Below are positions 7,344 through 15,791 of a DNA stretch of 22,934 bases, piece after piece. Source of the stretch: a virus. The stretch spans positions 18,353-41,286 of the IMG/VR virus record IMGVR_UViG_3300029319_000128; one strand, 5' to 3'. Numbering within the stretch: the stretch's first letter is position 1; the number at the start of each line of letters is the position of its first letter. A model generated the notes under the pieces. That model was not told where the DNA came from. It was given only the letters and a program-made list of their open reading frames with translations, and did no database searches. The position numbers and the translations under genes were made by a program.

Positions 7344-7547
7344 TCATAATGGGGTGTTAAGTAAAGAAAAAACTAAAGTGCAAAGACCTATTATTACGCC
7401 TCCAGCTATACCTATTAATATTCTCTCTATTCTAGTGACCTGTGATTGTAACTCTTTTATCTTATCATGTGTTTGTTTTTGCATGATTCGACATAGTTTT
7501 TCATGACTATCAATTCTATTATGAGCTAATTCTGCTGTTTTTGCCAT
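7344..7547 (-). CDS. Small membrane protein, XhlA/holin-like
   Basis: A 67-residue protein with an amphipathic, charged N-terminal half (coiled-coil-like, about 10-42, with repeated KIKELQSQVTRIERI heptads) and one hydrophobic segment at about 43-63 (ILIGIAGGVIIGLCTLVFSLL), followed by a four-residue tail. This build is that of the phage haemolysin XhlA family and similar holin-associated proteins, which sit at the inner membrane and assist lysis. A lysis role is inferred; no endolysin gene is recognisable in the window. An AGGAGA ribosome site lies 8 nt upstream and the start overlaps the preceding stop as TAATG, so it is translated with the large virion gene before it. It could also be a membrane anchor for ejection proteins. 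Confidence 0.6.
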   Translation of the reverse strand: MAKTAELAHNRIDSHEKLCRIMQKQTHDKIKELQSQVTRIERILIGIAGGVIIGLCTLVFSLLNTPL

Positions 7548-10438
7548 TATGTTTGTCTCCTACTAGCTATTAAATTACCAGTTGGATCGAACGGAAACAG
7601 ATCACTATAGTCAGGTGGCTGTATTCCAGGTCCAGGTATTCTTAAGCCTCGTTGTCTTGGCAATGTATTAGCAGTAATTGGAGCATCAGGAGGTAACTGA
7701 GCTAATGCTTGTTTCATCATTGCCTCTTCCTCTAAATTTGCTGGCATTCCACCAATGGCTCCAAATAAATCCTCTGGTGGTGGTAAATCATCAATGCTGT
7801 CAAGGTATTGTTTTTCACTTAATTTAGGAAATAAATTTTCCTCCTCTTTTTTTTCCATATTTAAATTTGTAGGATTTGTTATAGGAGCATTATTTTGTCT
7901 AAAGAATTCATGCATCTCTTGCATAGATACATCACTTTCATCATAAGTTCTGCCAGTCTCTGGTTGTAAAAAATAATTACCTAATTTAGCTAAAGCAAAC
8001 CTTGTTTGAGTAGAAAAAGCTCCAAAAGAACCAGGATTTTCTAAAAAACTTCTAAAAGGTGCATTTATATTTTCTAACGCTCTAGGATTAGATAATATTT
8101 TATTTGCATACCTTCCCATGAGAAGCATTAAAAAAGTTGGTAACACACCTAATCCATAAAATGATCCGGTAGCTCCGCCTGTTAGCACTAATCTTCTAGC
8201 TAAAAAAGTAGATGGATCAGGCACTGTATATGACTTTACAGCATCCATGTAAGATAGAAAATCATCATATTGTTTTAACATTTTGTTAGCTTTTGCTGGT
8301 CCAAAAATAATTCTAAATTGAGTTGATGCAGCTTCATTAGGTAAAACTAATTTTCTAAAAACATCTGGATCAAAAACTAAATTACCTTTACCCATATTAT
8401 TTATAGGAAGACCATTAGGTCCTCTAAGTTCACTTAAATTTTTATACATTCCAGTTGCTTGAGCTTGTGCACTTTCTTTTGCAAACAAAGATTTTATCCA
8501 AGTTTGAAGTGAGTCTTTTTCAAGTGGTTTGAATGACAATTGATATGCATCACCAACATGCGCTCCCCATAAATCTTCTAAAGTTTTGTTTCCTTCTTTT
8601 GTGCCTTGTCTTACTAATTTAGGCTTGTAAATTGTAGCACCAGTAGCATCGGTGACTGCACTTACTTTATATACATCAGCATCTAAAAGTTTTTGTAAAT
8701 CTGTTATAGCATCAAAACTGTATCCACTTTTCATTTGTAAAATATTTCTAGATAATGTTTTTAAAATTTGATCTTTTTCTTTTGAGCCAGCTTGTGAAAA
8801 TCCTTGTAATTGTTTTAAAGACAAAGCATTTTGATCAAAAGCAGAGGCCATTCTAGCTGTTCTCGACTCAAATGTTTTTATATTATTTGCATAAAATCCA
8901 AATGCATCTTCTATCGCTTCTTTTAATTGTTTTCGTTCATATTGACCAAAACCTAAATCACCTAATGTGCTTTTTACTTCTTGCTGTACTGCACCACCAG
9001 TAGCTGTCATAGCATCTGTTTGTCTCATAGGAAATTTTAAAGTTATTTCTCTACCTGCATCTAAAGATGCTCTTGCAAAATCTTGTTCTAATGCAGTTTG
9101 TAATTTAGAATAAGTAGCTACTAAAGGATCGTTTTTGTTCATGCTAGCTGTTGTTTGATTCAACATTTTTCTAAGTTCAACATATTCTGTAATTGAAATA
9201 GGTCTATTATTAGCTACAATTTTTTTGTAAGCATCAATAAAGTTTCCTAACGGAGTTTGAATTTCTTGAAATCTAAAAGCATTCTTGACTTCAGGTGGTG
9301 CGTAAGCACTATTTTCCATTGATCTTAATAAATTTCCAACTGAAGATAAATCAATAAATCTAGGATCACCATAGCTTTTTGCCATGTCATACACTCTATT
9401 ATAATTAATATCGTTCATTTTTTGAAATTGAACATATCTTCTTAAAATTGCATCAGCAGCCTTTTCTGATGCTGCACTTGCAGTTGCAAGGTGCATTCCA
9501 GGAGCAATATTAAAAGCTCTTTGAGACATTATATTAAATTTTTCTATGGCTTCTAATTGAGCTTTTTTAGCTGGACCACCTACTACCGGAAGCTGTCCAA
9601 ATATTCTGTTAATTGTTTTAAGAACTTTACCACCAATTGTGTTTGGATCTGCCAACATAATGTACGTTGCATCTAAATTGTTTGTTTTGGCTATTTGAGC
9701 TAATGTTCTTGAGTATTCTGTTTCTAAACCAAAGCCTTTTCTAAGACCGTAAGCACCGTAAGAAGCTAATGGACCAAGTAATTCAGCACCTCCATTAAAA
9801 ATTAGACCAGCTCTCAAATCTTGTAAAGATCTAACTAATTGATTTTGTTCAGATAGTTCTTTGTAAGTTTTGTCTCCTACATTTTTTTTAAGATCCATCA
9901 AATCTCTTGTAACTTCATCAGCTAAATCATATGCTAAAGCTCCTCCTACATAACCTGTTGTTCCACCAATTACAGATCTTAAAGCTAATTGTGCTTTTAA
10001 TTCTCCAGCAGTTCCTTGTGCAGTTGCTTTAAGTTGTTTTAGTCCTGTAAAAAATTTATTTAAAGTAGGATTTTTAAAATTAGATTTTATCATAGCTAAC
10101 TCCTGCATGCCTCTACCAGGATTTAGTAAAAGTTTCATGGCACTTTTTCTACCGTTTAGTAGAACACCCAGTAACACACCGATGTCAGTATAAGTTGCAA
10201 CTTTACCCCTATTAACTTTATCCGCCGTCATAGTTTTTATAGGGTCAGTATATAAGTTTTTTTCTTTTGCTACTTGATCTCTTGCTTCTTTCTGCTCTTT
10301 TGCTATTTGATCTATTGGTTTAGTTTTAATTAAATCTCTTTCTTGTAATTTTTTTAAAAACAACCTTTGAGTTTGATTAAGACTTCTAATATCAATTCTA
10401 TTACTGTTTAATAAATTCTGTAATTTTTCTATGTCCAT
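7547..10438 (-). CDS. Very large candidate internal virion / DNA-ejection protein (963 aa)
   Basis: A 963-residue, helix-rich protein with no enzyme motif I can recognise. The N-terminal 70 residues are strongly charged (Lys/Glu/Gln). Small hydrophobic, glycine-rich stretches occur at about 150-175 (GGTTGYVGGALAYDL) and about 745-775 (TGSFYGLGVLPTFLMLLMG). The rest is alternating helical segments with abundant Ala, Gln and Lys. The last 60 residues are Pro-rich and end in a motif around YSDLFPFDPTGNLIASRRQ. Length, composition, amphipathic segments and position among virion genes fit a podovirus internal core or ejection protein that crosses the host envelope, analogous to T7 gp15/gp16; this is inference, not homology seen. 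GGAGAT lies 7 nt before the ATG, which overlaps the previous stop as TAATG. Confidence 0.6.
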   Translation of the reverse strand: MDIEKLQNLLNSNRIDIRSLNQTQRLFLKKLQERDLIKTKPIDQIAKEQKEARDQVAKEKNLYTDPIKTMTADKVNRGKVATYTDIGVLLGVLLNGRKSAMKLLLNPGRGMQELAMIKSNFKNPTLNKFFTGLKQLKATAQGTAGELKAQLALRSVIGGTTGYVGGALAYDLADEVTRDLMDLKKNVGDKTYKELSEQNQLVRSLQDLRAGLIFNGGAELLGPLASYGAYGLRKGFGLETEYSRTLAQIAKTNNLDATYIMLADPNTIGGKVLKTINRIFGQLPVVGGPAKKAQLEAIEKFNIMSQRAFNIAPGMHLATASAASEKAADAILRRYVQFQKMNDINYNRVYDMAKSYGDPRFIDLSSVGNLLRSMENSAYAPPEVKNAFRFQEIQTPLGNFIDAYKKIVANNRPISITEYVELRKMLNQTTASMNKNDPLVATYSKLQTALEQDFARASLDAGREITLKFPMRQTDAMTATGGAVQQEVKSTLGDLGFGQYERKQLKEAIEDAFGFYANNIKTFESRTARMASAFDQNALSLKQLQGFSQAGSKEKDQILKTLSRNILQMKSGYSFDAITDLQKLLDADVYKVSAVTDATGATIYKPKLVRQGTKEGNKTLEDLWGAHVGDAYQLSFKPLEKDSLQTWIKSLFAKESAQAQATGMYKNLSELRGPNGLPINNMGKGNLVFDPDVFRKLVLPNEAASTQFRIIFGPAKANKMLKQYDDFLSYMDAVKSYTVPDPSTFLARRLVLTGGATGSFYGLGVLPTFLMLLMGRYANKILSNPRALENINAPFRSFLENPGSFGAFSTQTRFALAKLGNYFLQPETGRTYDESDVSMQEMHEFFRQNNAPITNPTNLNMEKKEEENLFPKLSEKQYLDSIDDLPPPEDLFGAIGGMPANLEEEAMMKQALAQLPPDAPITANTLPRQRGLRIPGPGIQPPDYSDLFPFDPTGNLIASRRQT

Positions 10439-12444
10439 TATGGTATCTCCGTTGGTCCTATGATAGGTATGTTATCAAACTTCAATAATTTTAATATATC
10501 TTCAATACCTCCATAACCTTGTAATTCAGCATCTAATATATCATCTAATGTTTTATCTATTCTTTCTCTTTTTTTAGCATCGCCTTCTGTTTCAAATCTT
10601 AGTTTATCAATTGTAGCATCAGATATTCCAATACTATCTGCAAAAGCAATTTTATCAGCCAGTGCCTCTTCAAGTTGATCAGATAATTCTTTATAAGCAT
10701 AAATTATATCTGTTGGTGATTTTAATAAACCAAAAGCGTCAGTTATTTGTTCTGCTCTTTTAATATCTTGTACCGCTAGTCTATCTTTATTTTTTAAAAT
10801 ATTAGCTAATGCATAAGATGTAAATAACTGAATAGATCTTATCTTTGCTTGTCTTGCTAAAGCATTGTCTTCGCTTCCTGCCTCTTTCATTATATTGTCT
10901 GTGGTTGAAAATAATTTTTGTATTTCCTTTTGTACTTCATCAAACTCATCTTCTGTATATGTTGATCTATTTTCATTTATATTACTTACTATTTGACTTT
11001 GAAGTAAACCAAGATCTGCTCTTACATCATCATAATTTAAGTTACCACTTACTTGATCAATAATATCTTTTGCTCTAAGGAAAGTTCTTTTGACCGTTCC
11101 AACTGCACCGATATCACTTGGTATTCTAGTTGCTGTATCTAAAATCTCTCTACTTCCTTTTAATGCTCTTGAAAACATTTTAATTTCATTCAATACATTT
11201 TGTTTTTGTTTAGGATCAGGAAATTGCATTGTTTCAATTAATTTACCATCTACATTTATGTCTCTTGGATTTTTTCCGTTTGGATCAAATACTGTTACAT
11301 AAGGTATTCCTTGCTCAGAATATTTTAAAGGACCTTTTCTTTTTTCACCATTTTCATCCATAAAAACTCCAATACCTTCAATTTTCCCCATCTTTGATAA
11401 ATTTGTTTTACCTCTTGCATTTATTAAAGCTTTTTTGAGTTCTCTTTCATCCTCTCTTCTTTGTTCTTCTAATGCTAATGCTAAAGGTATAGTTTTGTTA
11501 CCTGCCTGACCTAAAACATCTAAAAAACCTTTGAATCCAGGTTGATCTGTTCTACCTGATATTAAATTTGAAGCGAGCTGCAGTAATAATAAATTTTTAG
11601 ATCTTTTACTCTCAGGACCCATGATGTCTTTTACTTGTTGATCAAGCATCAAGGCCTCTGCAGATCTACCGCTTTTTATCACTTCTTGAAAAATATTATC
11701 GTAATAAATTTGACTAGCTTTTTTGTTTTGATCATCTCTGTTTGTATATTCTTTGTCTACTTCTTCTTCATCTATATCTATGACAGGACTTAAAGAATCT
11801 CCTTCATCAAATTGAGGATCTGACACTTTTTCATCTACAGTTTCTAAAGTTTCTTTTTCTTCTATTACATTTGGTAAAACAAAACCATCATTCGCGTCTG
11901 CTTGTCTTACAATATTTGCTCCATCTGGCGGTAAAGTAATACCTGAATCATCTTTAATTTTGTTTATAACACTGTCAGATAAAACATCTGAGCCAGGTAT
12001 TAAAGGCACAGATTCATTTGCAGCTGCTGTTAAATCAGAACCTAACTTTTCTTGTGCGTCCATCATTGGAGATATACCCAACTCTTCAAGGGTAACGGTT
12101 TTGACACCACTTGAATTATTACGTTTTGATCTTTCAATAATTGTATCAACAGTCGGATTTAATTTTTCTTTTATGCCTTCAAGTCCCCCTGCTGCTTGAA
12201 ATGCAGGAATGCCATACATAGCAGCTCTTACATAAGGATTTCTTGGAAAAATAAATCCTCCAATTGCACTAGCTGGTTTTCTAATATAACCCGGTAATCC
12301 AGCATATCTTTGTTGCAAACCTTTTAAAGAAAACAAAGGTGCTTGATTGTACACAGCAGGAACGTTTGGAGAAGATGGAGGCATAGGTAAGCTTCTAATA
12401 CCACCCTCTGACATTTTTACAGGTTTTTTAAGTTTGTCTATCAC
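10438..12444 (-). CDS. Large virion-associated protein, unknown (668 aa, GTG start)
   Basis: A 668-residue protein not assigned to a family. The N-terminal 90 residues are rich in Pro, Gly and Ala with aromatic residues (PLFSLKGLQQRYAGLPGY). Residues about 180-240 are strongly acidic, with a run around DIDEEEVDKE. The remaining two thirds are predicted helical and charged, including GKTNLSKMGKIEGIGVF and a long Leu/Ala/Lys/Glu-rich C-terminal half. The start is GTG at 12444, supported by a GGAGGT site 5 nt upstream that also contains the stop of the previous gene. The first ATG (12414) has no such site. It lies between the Ala/Gly-rich protein and the 963-aa protein, so it is probably one of a set of internal virion proteins. 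Confidence 0.55.
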   Translation of the reverse strand: MIDKLKKPVKMSEGGIRSLPMPPSSPNVPAVYNQAPLFSLKGLQQRYAGLPGYIRKPASAIGGFIFPRNPYVRAAMYGIPAFQAAGGLEGIKEKLNPTVDTIIERSKRNNSSGVKTVTLEELGISPMMDAQEKLGSDLTAAANESVPLIPGSDVLSDSVINKIKDDSGITLPPDGANIVRQADANDGFVLPNVIEEKETLETVDEKVSDPQFDEGDSLSPVIDIDEEEVDKEYTNRDDQNKKASQIYYDNIFQEVIKSGRSAEALMLDQQVKDIMGPESKRSKNLLLLQLASNLISGRTDQPGFKGFLDVLGQAGNKTIPLALALEEQRREDERELKKALINARGKTNLSKMGKIEGIGVFMDENGEKRKGPLKYSEQGIPYVTVFDPNGKNPRDINVDGKLIETMQFPDPKQKQNVLNEIKMFSRALKGSREILDTATRIPSDIGAVGTVKRTFLRAKDIIDQVSGNLNYDDVRADLGLLQSQIVSNINENRSTYTEDEFDEVQKEIQKLFSTTDNIMKEAGSEDNALARQAKIRSIQLFTSYALANILKNKDRLAVQDIKRAEQITDAFGLLKSPTDIIYAYKELSDQLEEALADKIAFADSIGISDATIDKLRFETEGDAKKRERIDKTLDDILDAELQGYGGIEDILKLLKFDNIPIIGPTEIP

Positions 12445-12447
12445 AGG

Positions 12448-13311
12448 TTACCTCCCTGAGAACGCTGCGTACGCTCCTAATCCTGTTCCAACAGCTTGAC
12501 CTAATGGACTAGGTTGTGGTGCAGATGTTTGAGATAGTCTTGCTTGAGATGCTGATGGTATACCTGATTGAATATCAGATACAAATGCAACTCTTTGATA
12601 TGGTTCTTGAATATTTTGTACAGCTGTTTGTCTTGCTGCTTCTAATTTACCTTGCTCAATACCTCTTTGTACACCACCTAAACCTGCTAATCCTGCTAGC
12701 TGACTCTCTCTTTGTGCTACAGCTTGCTGTGCTAAACCAGTTTGACCTCGTGCTGCCTGTAATGCAGCTTCAGTTTCTAAACCTCTTTGTGTTTGTAATT
12801 CACCTAAAGCTGATTGAAAACCTTGTGCTCTAATTCCACCAATAGTATCTGATTTGGCTCTTTGTAATTCAGCAATACCTACACCCTCTCTTCCACCACC
12901 AAAATTACCAGATGCAATTGCTCTTGCAGCAAGTTCATTTTCTTTAGCAGCATAATCATCAGAGACTTGATTAATTACATTTTGAATAAATGGATTCATA
13001 GCTTGTTGAACATCCGTTGCAGTAAATGTTCTACCTGCTGCTGTTTGTGCAGCACCTAGTGCTGTATCAGCTGCAGTCATTTGAGATGCACCTGCAGGTC
13101 CAGATCTAGCTAATGCTAAAGCATCTTGTTCTGCTTGAGTCATGCCAGCGACTTGAAATGCAGGAGGAGTAGTTTGTTTTCTAGCTAATTCAATAGCAGA
13201 ATCCATTAAGCCTAATCTTCTAGCTTCAATCTCTGGTGCTTCTCGTATTGTTTGAACGTTGGTAGTATTTGCTGGTACGCTACCACCTCCGCCTCCGCCA
13301 CCTGAACTCAT
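12448..13311 (-). CDS. Ala/Gly/Gln-rich candidate ejection / internal virion protein
   Basis: A 287-residue protein very rich in Ala, Gly and Gln. It opens with a run of seven glycines (residues 4-10), continues as alanine-rich helices (about 75-230) with repeated Gln-Ala-Ala-Arg-type segments (ALQAARGQTGLAQQAVAQRE) and ends in a Ser/Pro-rich linker and a small GTGLGAYAAF tail. There are no cysteines and no enzyme motif. Such Ala/Gln-rich helical proteins beside large virion proteins are typical of podovirus ejection proteins (T7 gp14-like or P22 gp7/gp20-like by composition, not by alignment). An AGGAGA ribosome site precedes the ATG, and the start overlaps the previous gene's stop as ATGA. 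Confidence 0.58.
   Translation of the reverse strand: MSSGGGGGGGSVPANTTNVQTIREAPEIEARRLGLMDSAIELARKQTTPPAFQVAGMTQAEQDALALARSGPAGASQMTAADTALGAAQTAAGRTFTATDVQQAMNPFIQNVINQVSDDYAAKENELAARAIASGNFGGGREGVGIAELQRAKSDTIGGIRAQGFQSALGELQTQRGLETEAALQAARGQTGLAQQAVAQRESQLAGLAGLGGVQRGIEQGKLEAARQTAVQNIQEPYQRVAFVSDIQSGIPSASQARLSQTSAPQPSPLGQAVGTGLGAYAAFSGR
12451..12456 (-). promoter_or_regulatory. Shine-Dalgarno site deciding the GTG start at 12444
   Basis: A GGAGGT stretch immediately upstream on the minus strand is about 5 nt from the GTG at 12444 and overlaps the TAA of the preceding gene (12448-12450). This favours GTG over the downstream ATG at 12414, which lacks a ribosome site. Confidence 0.7.
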
Positions 13312-13736
13312 TTTTTTTCTCCTATAAATTTATCTAATTGAATATGCGATTTTACATATCCTTTTGTTTTTAAAAATCTTTCCCAACCTGGTCGTGCATA
13401 AAATTCCATTTTAGTTACTCCTTGTGTTAGCGCCCATTCTTCCATTGGTTCTAAAAACTTTGTCCATAATCTCATCTTCTCCCCTGTAAGTATCCTAAAA
13501 TTCATTGTTCGATACTTAGGATACTGTTTTAACTCTGTTACCCCAACTGCGTAAACTTTTTTATCTTTTTCAGACCAAGCCACCCACAGTTGCATCAGAT
13601 TTTTTTTAATCTGATCTTTAACATCTTCATGATCAGCGTATCCACCTGACCTTTCGAGAGCTTTTTGAATATAGTCTTGAACAAAAATCCAAACTTTATC
13701 CACCTCTTCATCTTTCCATATACGAAGCAAATCCAT
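13308..13736 (-). CDS. GNAT-like protein, possible T7 gp13-type virion factor
   Basis: A 142-residue protein with the outline of a GNAT acetyltransferase fold: an N-terminal helix pair, a beta-meander with QLWVAWSEKDKKVYAVGV (49-66) and the closing strand-helix-strand of GNAT proteins, KMEFYARPGWERFLKTKGY (109-127). The usual acetyl-CoA loop (Q/R-x-x-G-x-G/A) is not evident where expected (RILTGEKMRLW, 81-91), so it may not bind acetyl-CoA. Small GNAT-like proteins sit next to ejection proteins in many short-tailed phages. A virion or assembly role like that of T7 gp13 is suggested by position only. The ATG overlaps the preceding stop as TAATG; the stop overlaps the next gene as ATGA. Confidence 0.62.
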   Translation of the reverse strand: MDLLRIWKDEEVDKVWIFVQDYIQKALERSGGYADHEDVKDQIKKNLMQLWVAWSEKDKKVYAVGVTELKQYPKYRTMNFRILTGEKMRLWTKFLEPMEEWALTQGVTKMEFYARPGWERFLKTKGYVKSHIQLDKFIGEKK

Positions 13737-14911
13737 TAAGACATTTGTTTTGCTAATTTGTCTAAATCTGCCATTTGTTTATAGAAAAATCTAGCACCAA
13801 GCTCCCTTTGTTGTTTTTTATCTTTAGGGTCTGCTCCTAAAGCAATGCCTGCACCTCTTACGGCTTTTGATTTAGTAACAAACTCACCGTCAGCTAATTG
13901 TGCTAACATAGTATCTTTTTCTTCATCGCCTTTACCAGCTGCATCAACAACTAATTTACCTGAAGTTCTCTTATAATTTTTTTCATTTTTTTCATCTGTA
14001 TTTGTTTTACTGGGTAATTTGTCCACTAAAGATCCACTTTTAGCAAATAACATACCTGGCATTACTGGTGGTCTCGTCAATGCACTTGTTGGTGGAGGAA
14101 TTATATCTTCATCTTCTTGAGACGTACCCTCCTCGATAGATTGCATCGGCATATTAGATGCTCTTCCACCCATTGCTAATTGTGTTATACCACCCTCTTT
14201 CATAGGCCCAAATTGTAACCTGAATTGTCTAAACTGTTCAAAATCCATTGCTTCTTCACCAGCTCTATCTTTTTCTCGCTTGTATTTTTCATACTCCTCT
14301 CTCAAAAGATCAGGAGCTGCCTCTCCTCCTTGTTGAAAGCTTGCAATTCCACCTGATCTCAAACCACTGTAAGGTTTGTCAGGATATTGTGAATAATCAA
14401 CTGACATGTCTGGATCATCATAAGGCATGAACTGACCTGGGTTTTGTGCATAGAATAAATTATAGCCTGGGTATTTTGGTTCTTTCGGTGGCACAGGATC
14501 AAATGCTCCTAATCCATATGCAAGGCCCGCAGTACCAGCTGCGCCAATACCAACTTTTAAAGGATCTATAGTCCCTTCTTTTGGTCCTGATTGATATCTA
14601 AACATATCTGAAAAACTTTCTAAACCTGCTCTTGTTTTATCTAAAAAAGTGTTTTTTGTTACTTCCTGTCCGGCCCTTTTCATACCCATATTAGTTCCCA
14701 TTGATGCTGCAGATTCATAATCGAATGGCACTGGAGCTCCACTTCCTGTACCACCTTGTCCTTTACTAAAACCACCTGTTGCTTGCATGGTTAAAGCTTG
14801 AACTGCTGTATCTCCGAATGAGTCTTTGAATAGTGTTGAACCTCTTTTACCACCTAATGCGTTTATACCGACATTGATGGCATACATGGTTGCTAGTGTT
14901 GCTGGATCCAT
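13736..14911 (-). CDS. Virion-associated structural protein with GEFV-type C-terminal motif
   Basis: A 391-residue protein. The N-terminal 30 residues are small and hydrophobic (ATLATMYAINVGINALGG). Residues about 45-150 are Gly/Thr-rich, with an Ala/Gly hydrophobic stretch at GIGAAGTAGLAYGLGAF. The central region has repeated short motifs of the LRSGGIASFQQGG and MKEGGITQLAMGG kind. The C-terminus has MLAQLADGEFVTKSKAVRGAG, a variant of the 'x-x-L-x-x-GEFV' element found near the ends of many phage tail or virion proteins. No catalytic motif is visible. It has an AGGAG ribosome site and follows a 34-nt gap after the glycosyltransferase gene. A virion-structural role is well supported by context; the exact part of the particle is unknown. 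Confidence 0.62.
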   Translation of the reverse strand: MDPATLATMYAINVGINALGGKRGSTLFKDSFGDTAVQALTMQATGGFSKGQGGTGSGAPVPFDYESAASMGTNMGMKRAGQEVTKNTFLDKTRAGLESFSDMFRYQSGPKEGTIDPLKVGIGAAGTAGLAYGLGAFDPVPPKEPKYPGYNLFYAQNPGQFMPYDDPDMSVDYSQYPDKPYSGLRSGGIASFQQGGEAAPDLLREEYEKYKREKDRAGEEAMDFEQFRQFRLQFGPMKEGGITQLAMGGRASNMPMQSIEEGTSQEDEDIIPPPTSALTRPPVMPGMLFAKSGSLVDKLPSKTNTDEKNEKNYKRTSGKLVVDAAGKGDEEKDTMLAQLADGEFVTKSKAVRGAGIALGADPKDKKQQRELGARFFYKQMADLDKLAKQMS

Positions 14912-14945
14912 ATTTCTCCTGTTTTAAATACGTATTTATTCCAAT
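14912..14945 (-). promoter_or_regulatory. 34-nt intergenic gap with possible operator or promoter
   Basis: This is one of the few gaps in the minus-strand run, lying between the GT-A glycosyltransferase and the structural genes. It holds the 14-nt palindrome at 14925-14938 and the AGGAG ribosome site of the next gene. No convincing -35/-10 pair or terminator is seen. Confidence 0.3.
14925..14938. repeat. Perfect 14-nt palindrome
   Basis: TAAATACGTATTTA reads the same on both strands and lies in a 34-nt gap. It has no loop, so it is not a terminator hairpin. It could be a dimeric protein-binding site, or chance in AT-rich DNA. Confidence 0.6.
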
Positions 14946-15791
14946 TTACTTAATTTTTTCCCCTTCGTCAATAAACCTTCCCTTATAACTGTAGTCTCCA
15001 TGATGAGTTATATACGCGTCCACATTAGCATATATCTTACCTCCAATGTCAGTCCACCTTTTACAAAAAGCAAAATCCTCTCCCATAAAAGTTCCTTTTT
15101 CTTTATTAAATTCAGTGTCCCAAAAGTTATAAAATTGGTCTGTTTTGCGCATTTGTTGGTTTAACATAGTTTGTTGTCGTATTCTTAAATGTGGATATTC
15201 TTCAGCCATTTTTTCAAATACCCGTCTTTTAATCAGCATAAATCCAGCAGGACCTCTTTTGATTTCTGTAATCCCATCTTTACAATCTATGTTTTCAGGA
15301 TCTACAAATGCCATAGGATAGTAATAACCACACTTACTTATGTGCCGACCTGATTGTTCACTTATATTTTTTGCCTTATCCCAATCAATTACTTTCATAG
15401 GGTAAGGAGTAAGAACTATGTCTTTATCAGCTTCAAGCATGGTAAGAACCGATGTTTCATCAAACTCTATGTCTGTATCAACAAACAACATGTGAGTGCA
15501 TTCTGATTTTAAAAAAGCTGCTGTACATAAATTTCTTCCTTGAGTAACAATAGATGATTGAATTAAATGAAAAGTCACAGGAATTTTATGTCTTTGTAAC
15601 ATGGCTTGAAGTTCTAATGTTGCTCTAACATAATGTATATCAACTCCTCCATGACAAGGAGAAGTAAAAAATAGTTTGATAGGATGTTTTTGTTTTTTGT
15701 CCCACTCTAATACATCATTACCTTTATCCGTGTTTTGTCCAAATATATTTTTTTCATTAATAATACTTCTCTCATCTATTTTGATTGTCAT
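14946..15791 (-). CDS. GT-A fold glycosyltransferase (GT2-like)
   Basis: A 281-residue protein with glycosyltransferase features. It has a nucleotide-sugar-binding beta strand leading to the DxD metal site MLFVDTDIEFDE (101-112, D105/D107). A GPAGFMLIKR acceptor-side segment follows (180-189), then the conserved acidic GEDFAFCKRW motif (237-246) of GT-A enzymes with catalytic-base-type Asp/Glu, and an ITHHGDYSY tail (261-269). The first 35 residues are poorly conserved-looking. It would transfer a sugar from a nucleotide donor; the donor and acceptor are unknown. An AAGGAT ribosome site precedes ATG 15791, which overlaps the stop of the GT-B gene by 4 nt (ATGA), so both enzymes are produced together. 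Possible targets are virion proteins, DNA or host surface sugars. Confidence 0.85.
   Translation of the reverse strand: MTIKIDERSIINEKNIFGQNTDKGNDVLEWDKKQKHPIKLFFTSPCHGGVDIHYVRATLELQAMLQRHKIPVTFHLIQSSIVTQGRNLCTAAFLKSECTHMLFVDTDIEFDETSVLTMLEADKDIVLTPYPMKVIDWDKAKNISEQSGRHISKCGYYYPMAFVDPENIDCKDGITEIKRGPAGFMLIKRRVFEKMAEEYPHLRIRQQTMLNQQMRKTDQFYNFWDTEFNKEKGTFMGEDFAFCKRWTDIGGKIYANVDAYITHHGDYSYKGRFIDEGEKIK

Noticed and set aside
13281-13302. Glycine run at the start of the 287-aa protein as a slippage or phase-variation tract
   Set aside because: The glycine codons are mixed (GGT, GGC, GGA), so there is no homopolymer or short repeat to slip on.
13736-14911. Tape-measure protein, because of the GEFV-type motif
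   Set aside because: Only 391 residues and no long coiled coil or repeated structure; the tail genes look short-tailed. The motif occurs in several kinds of virion protein.
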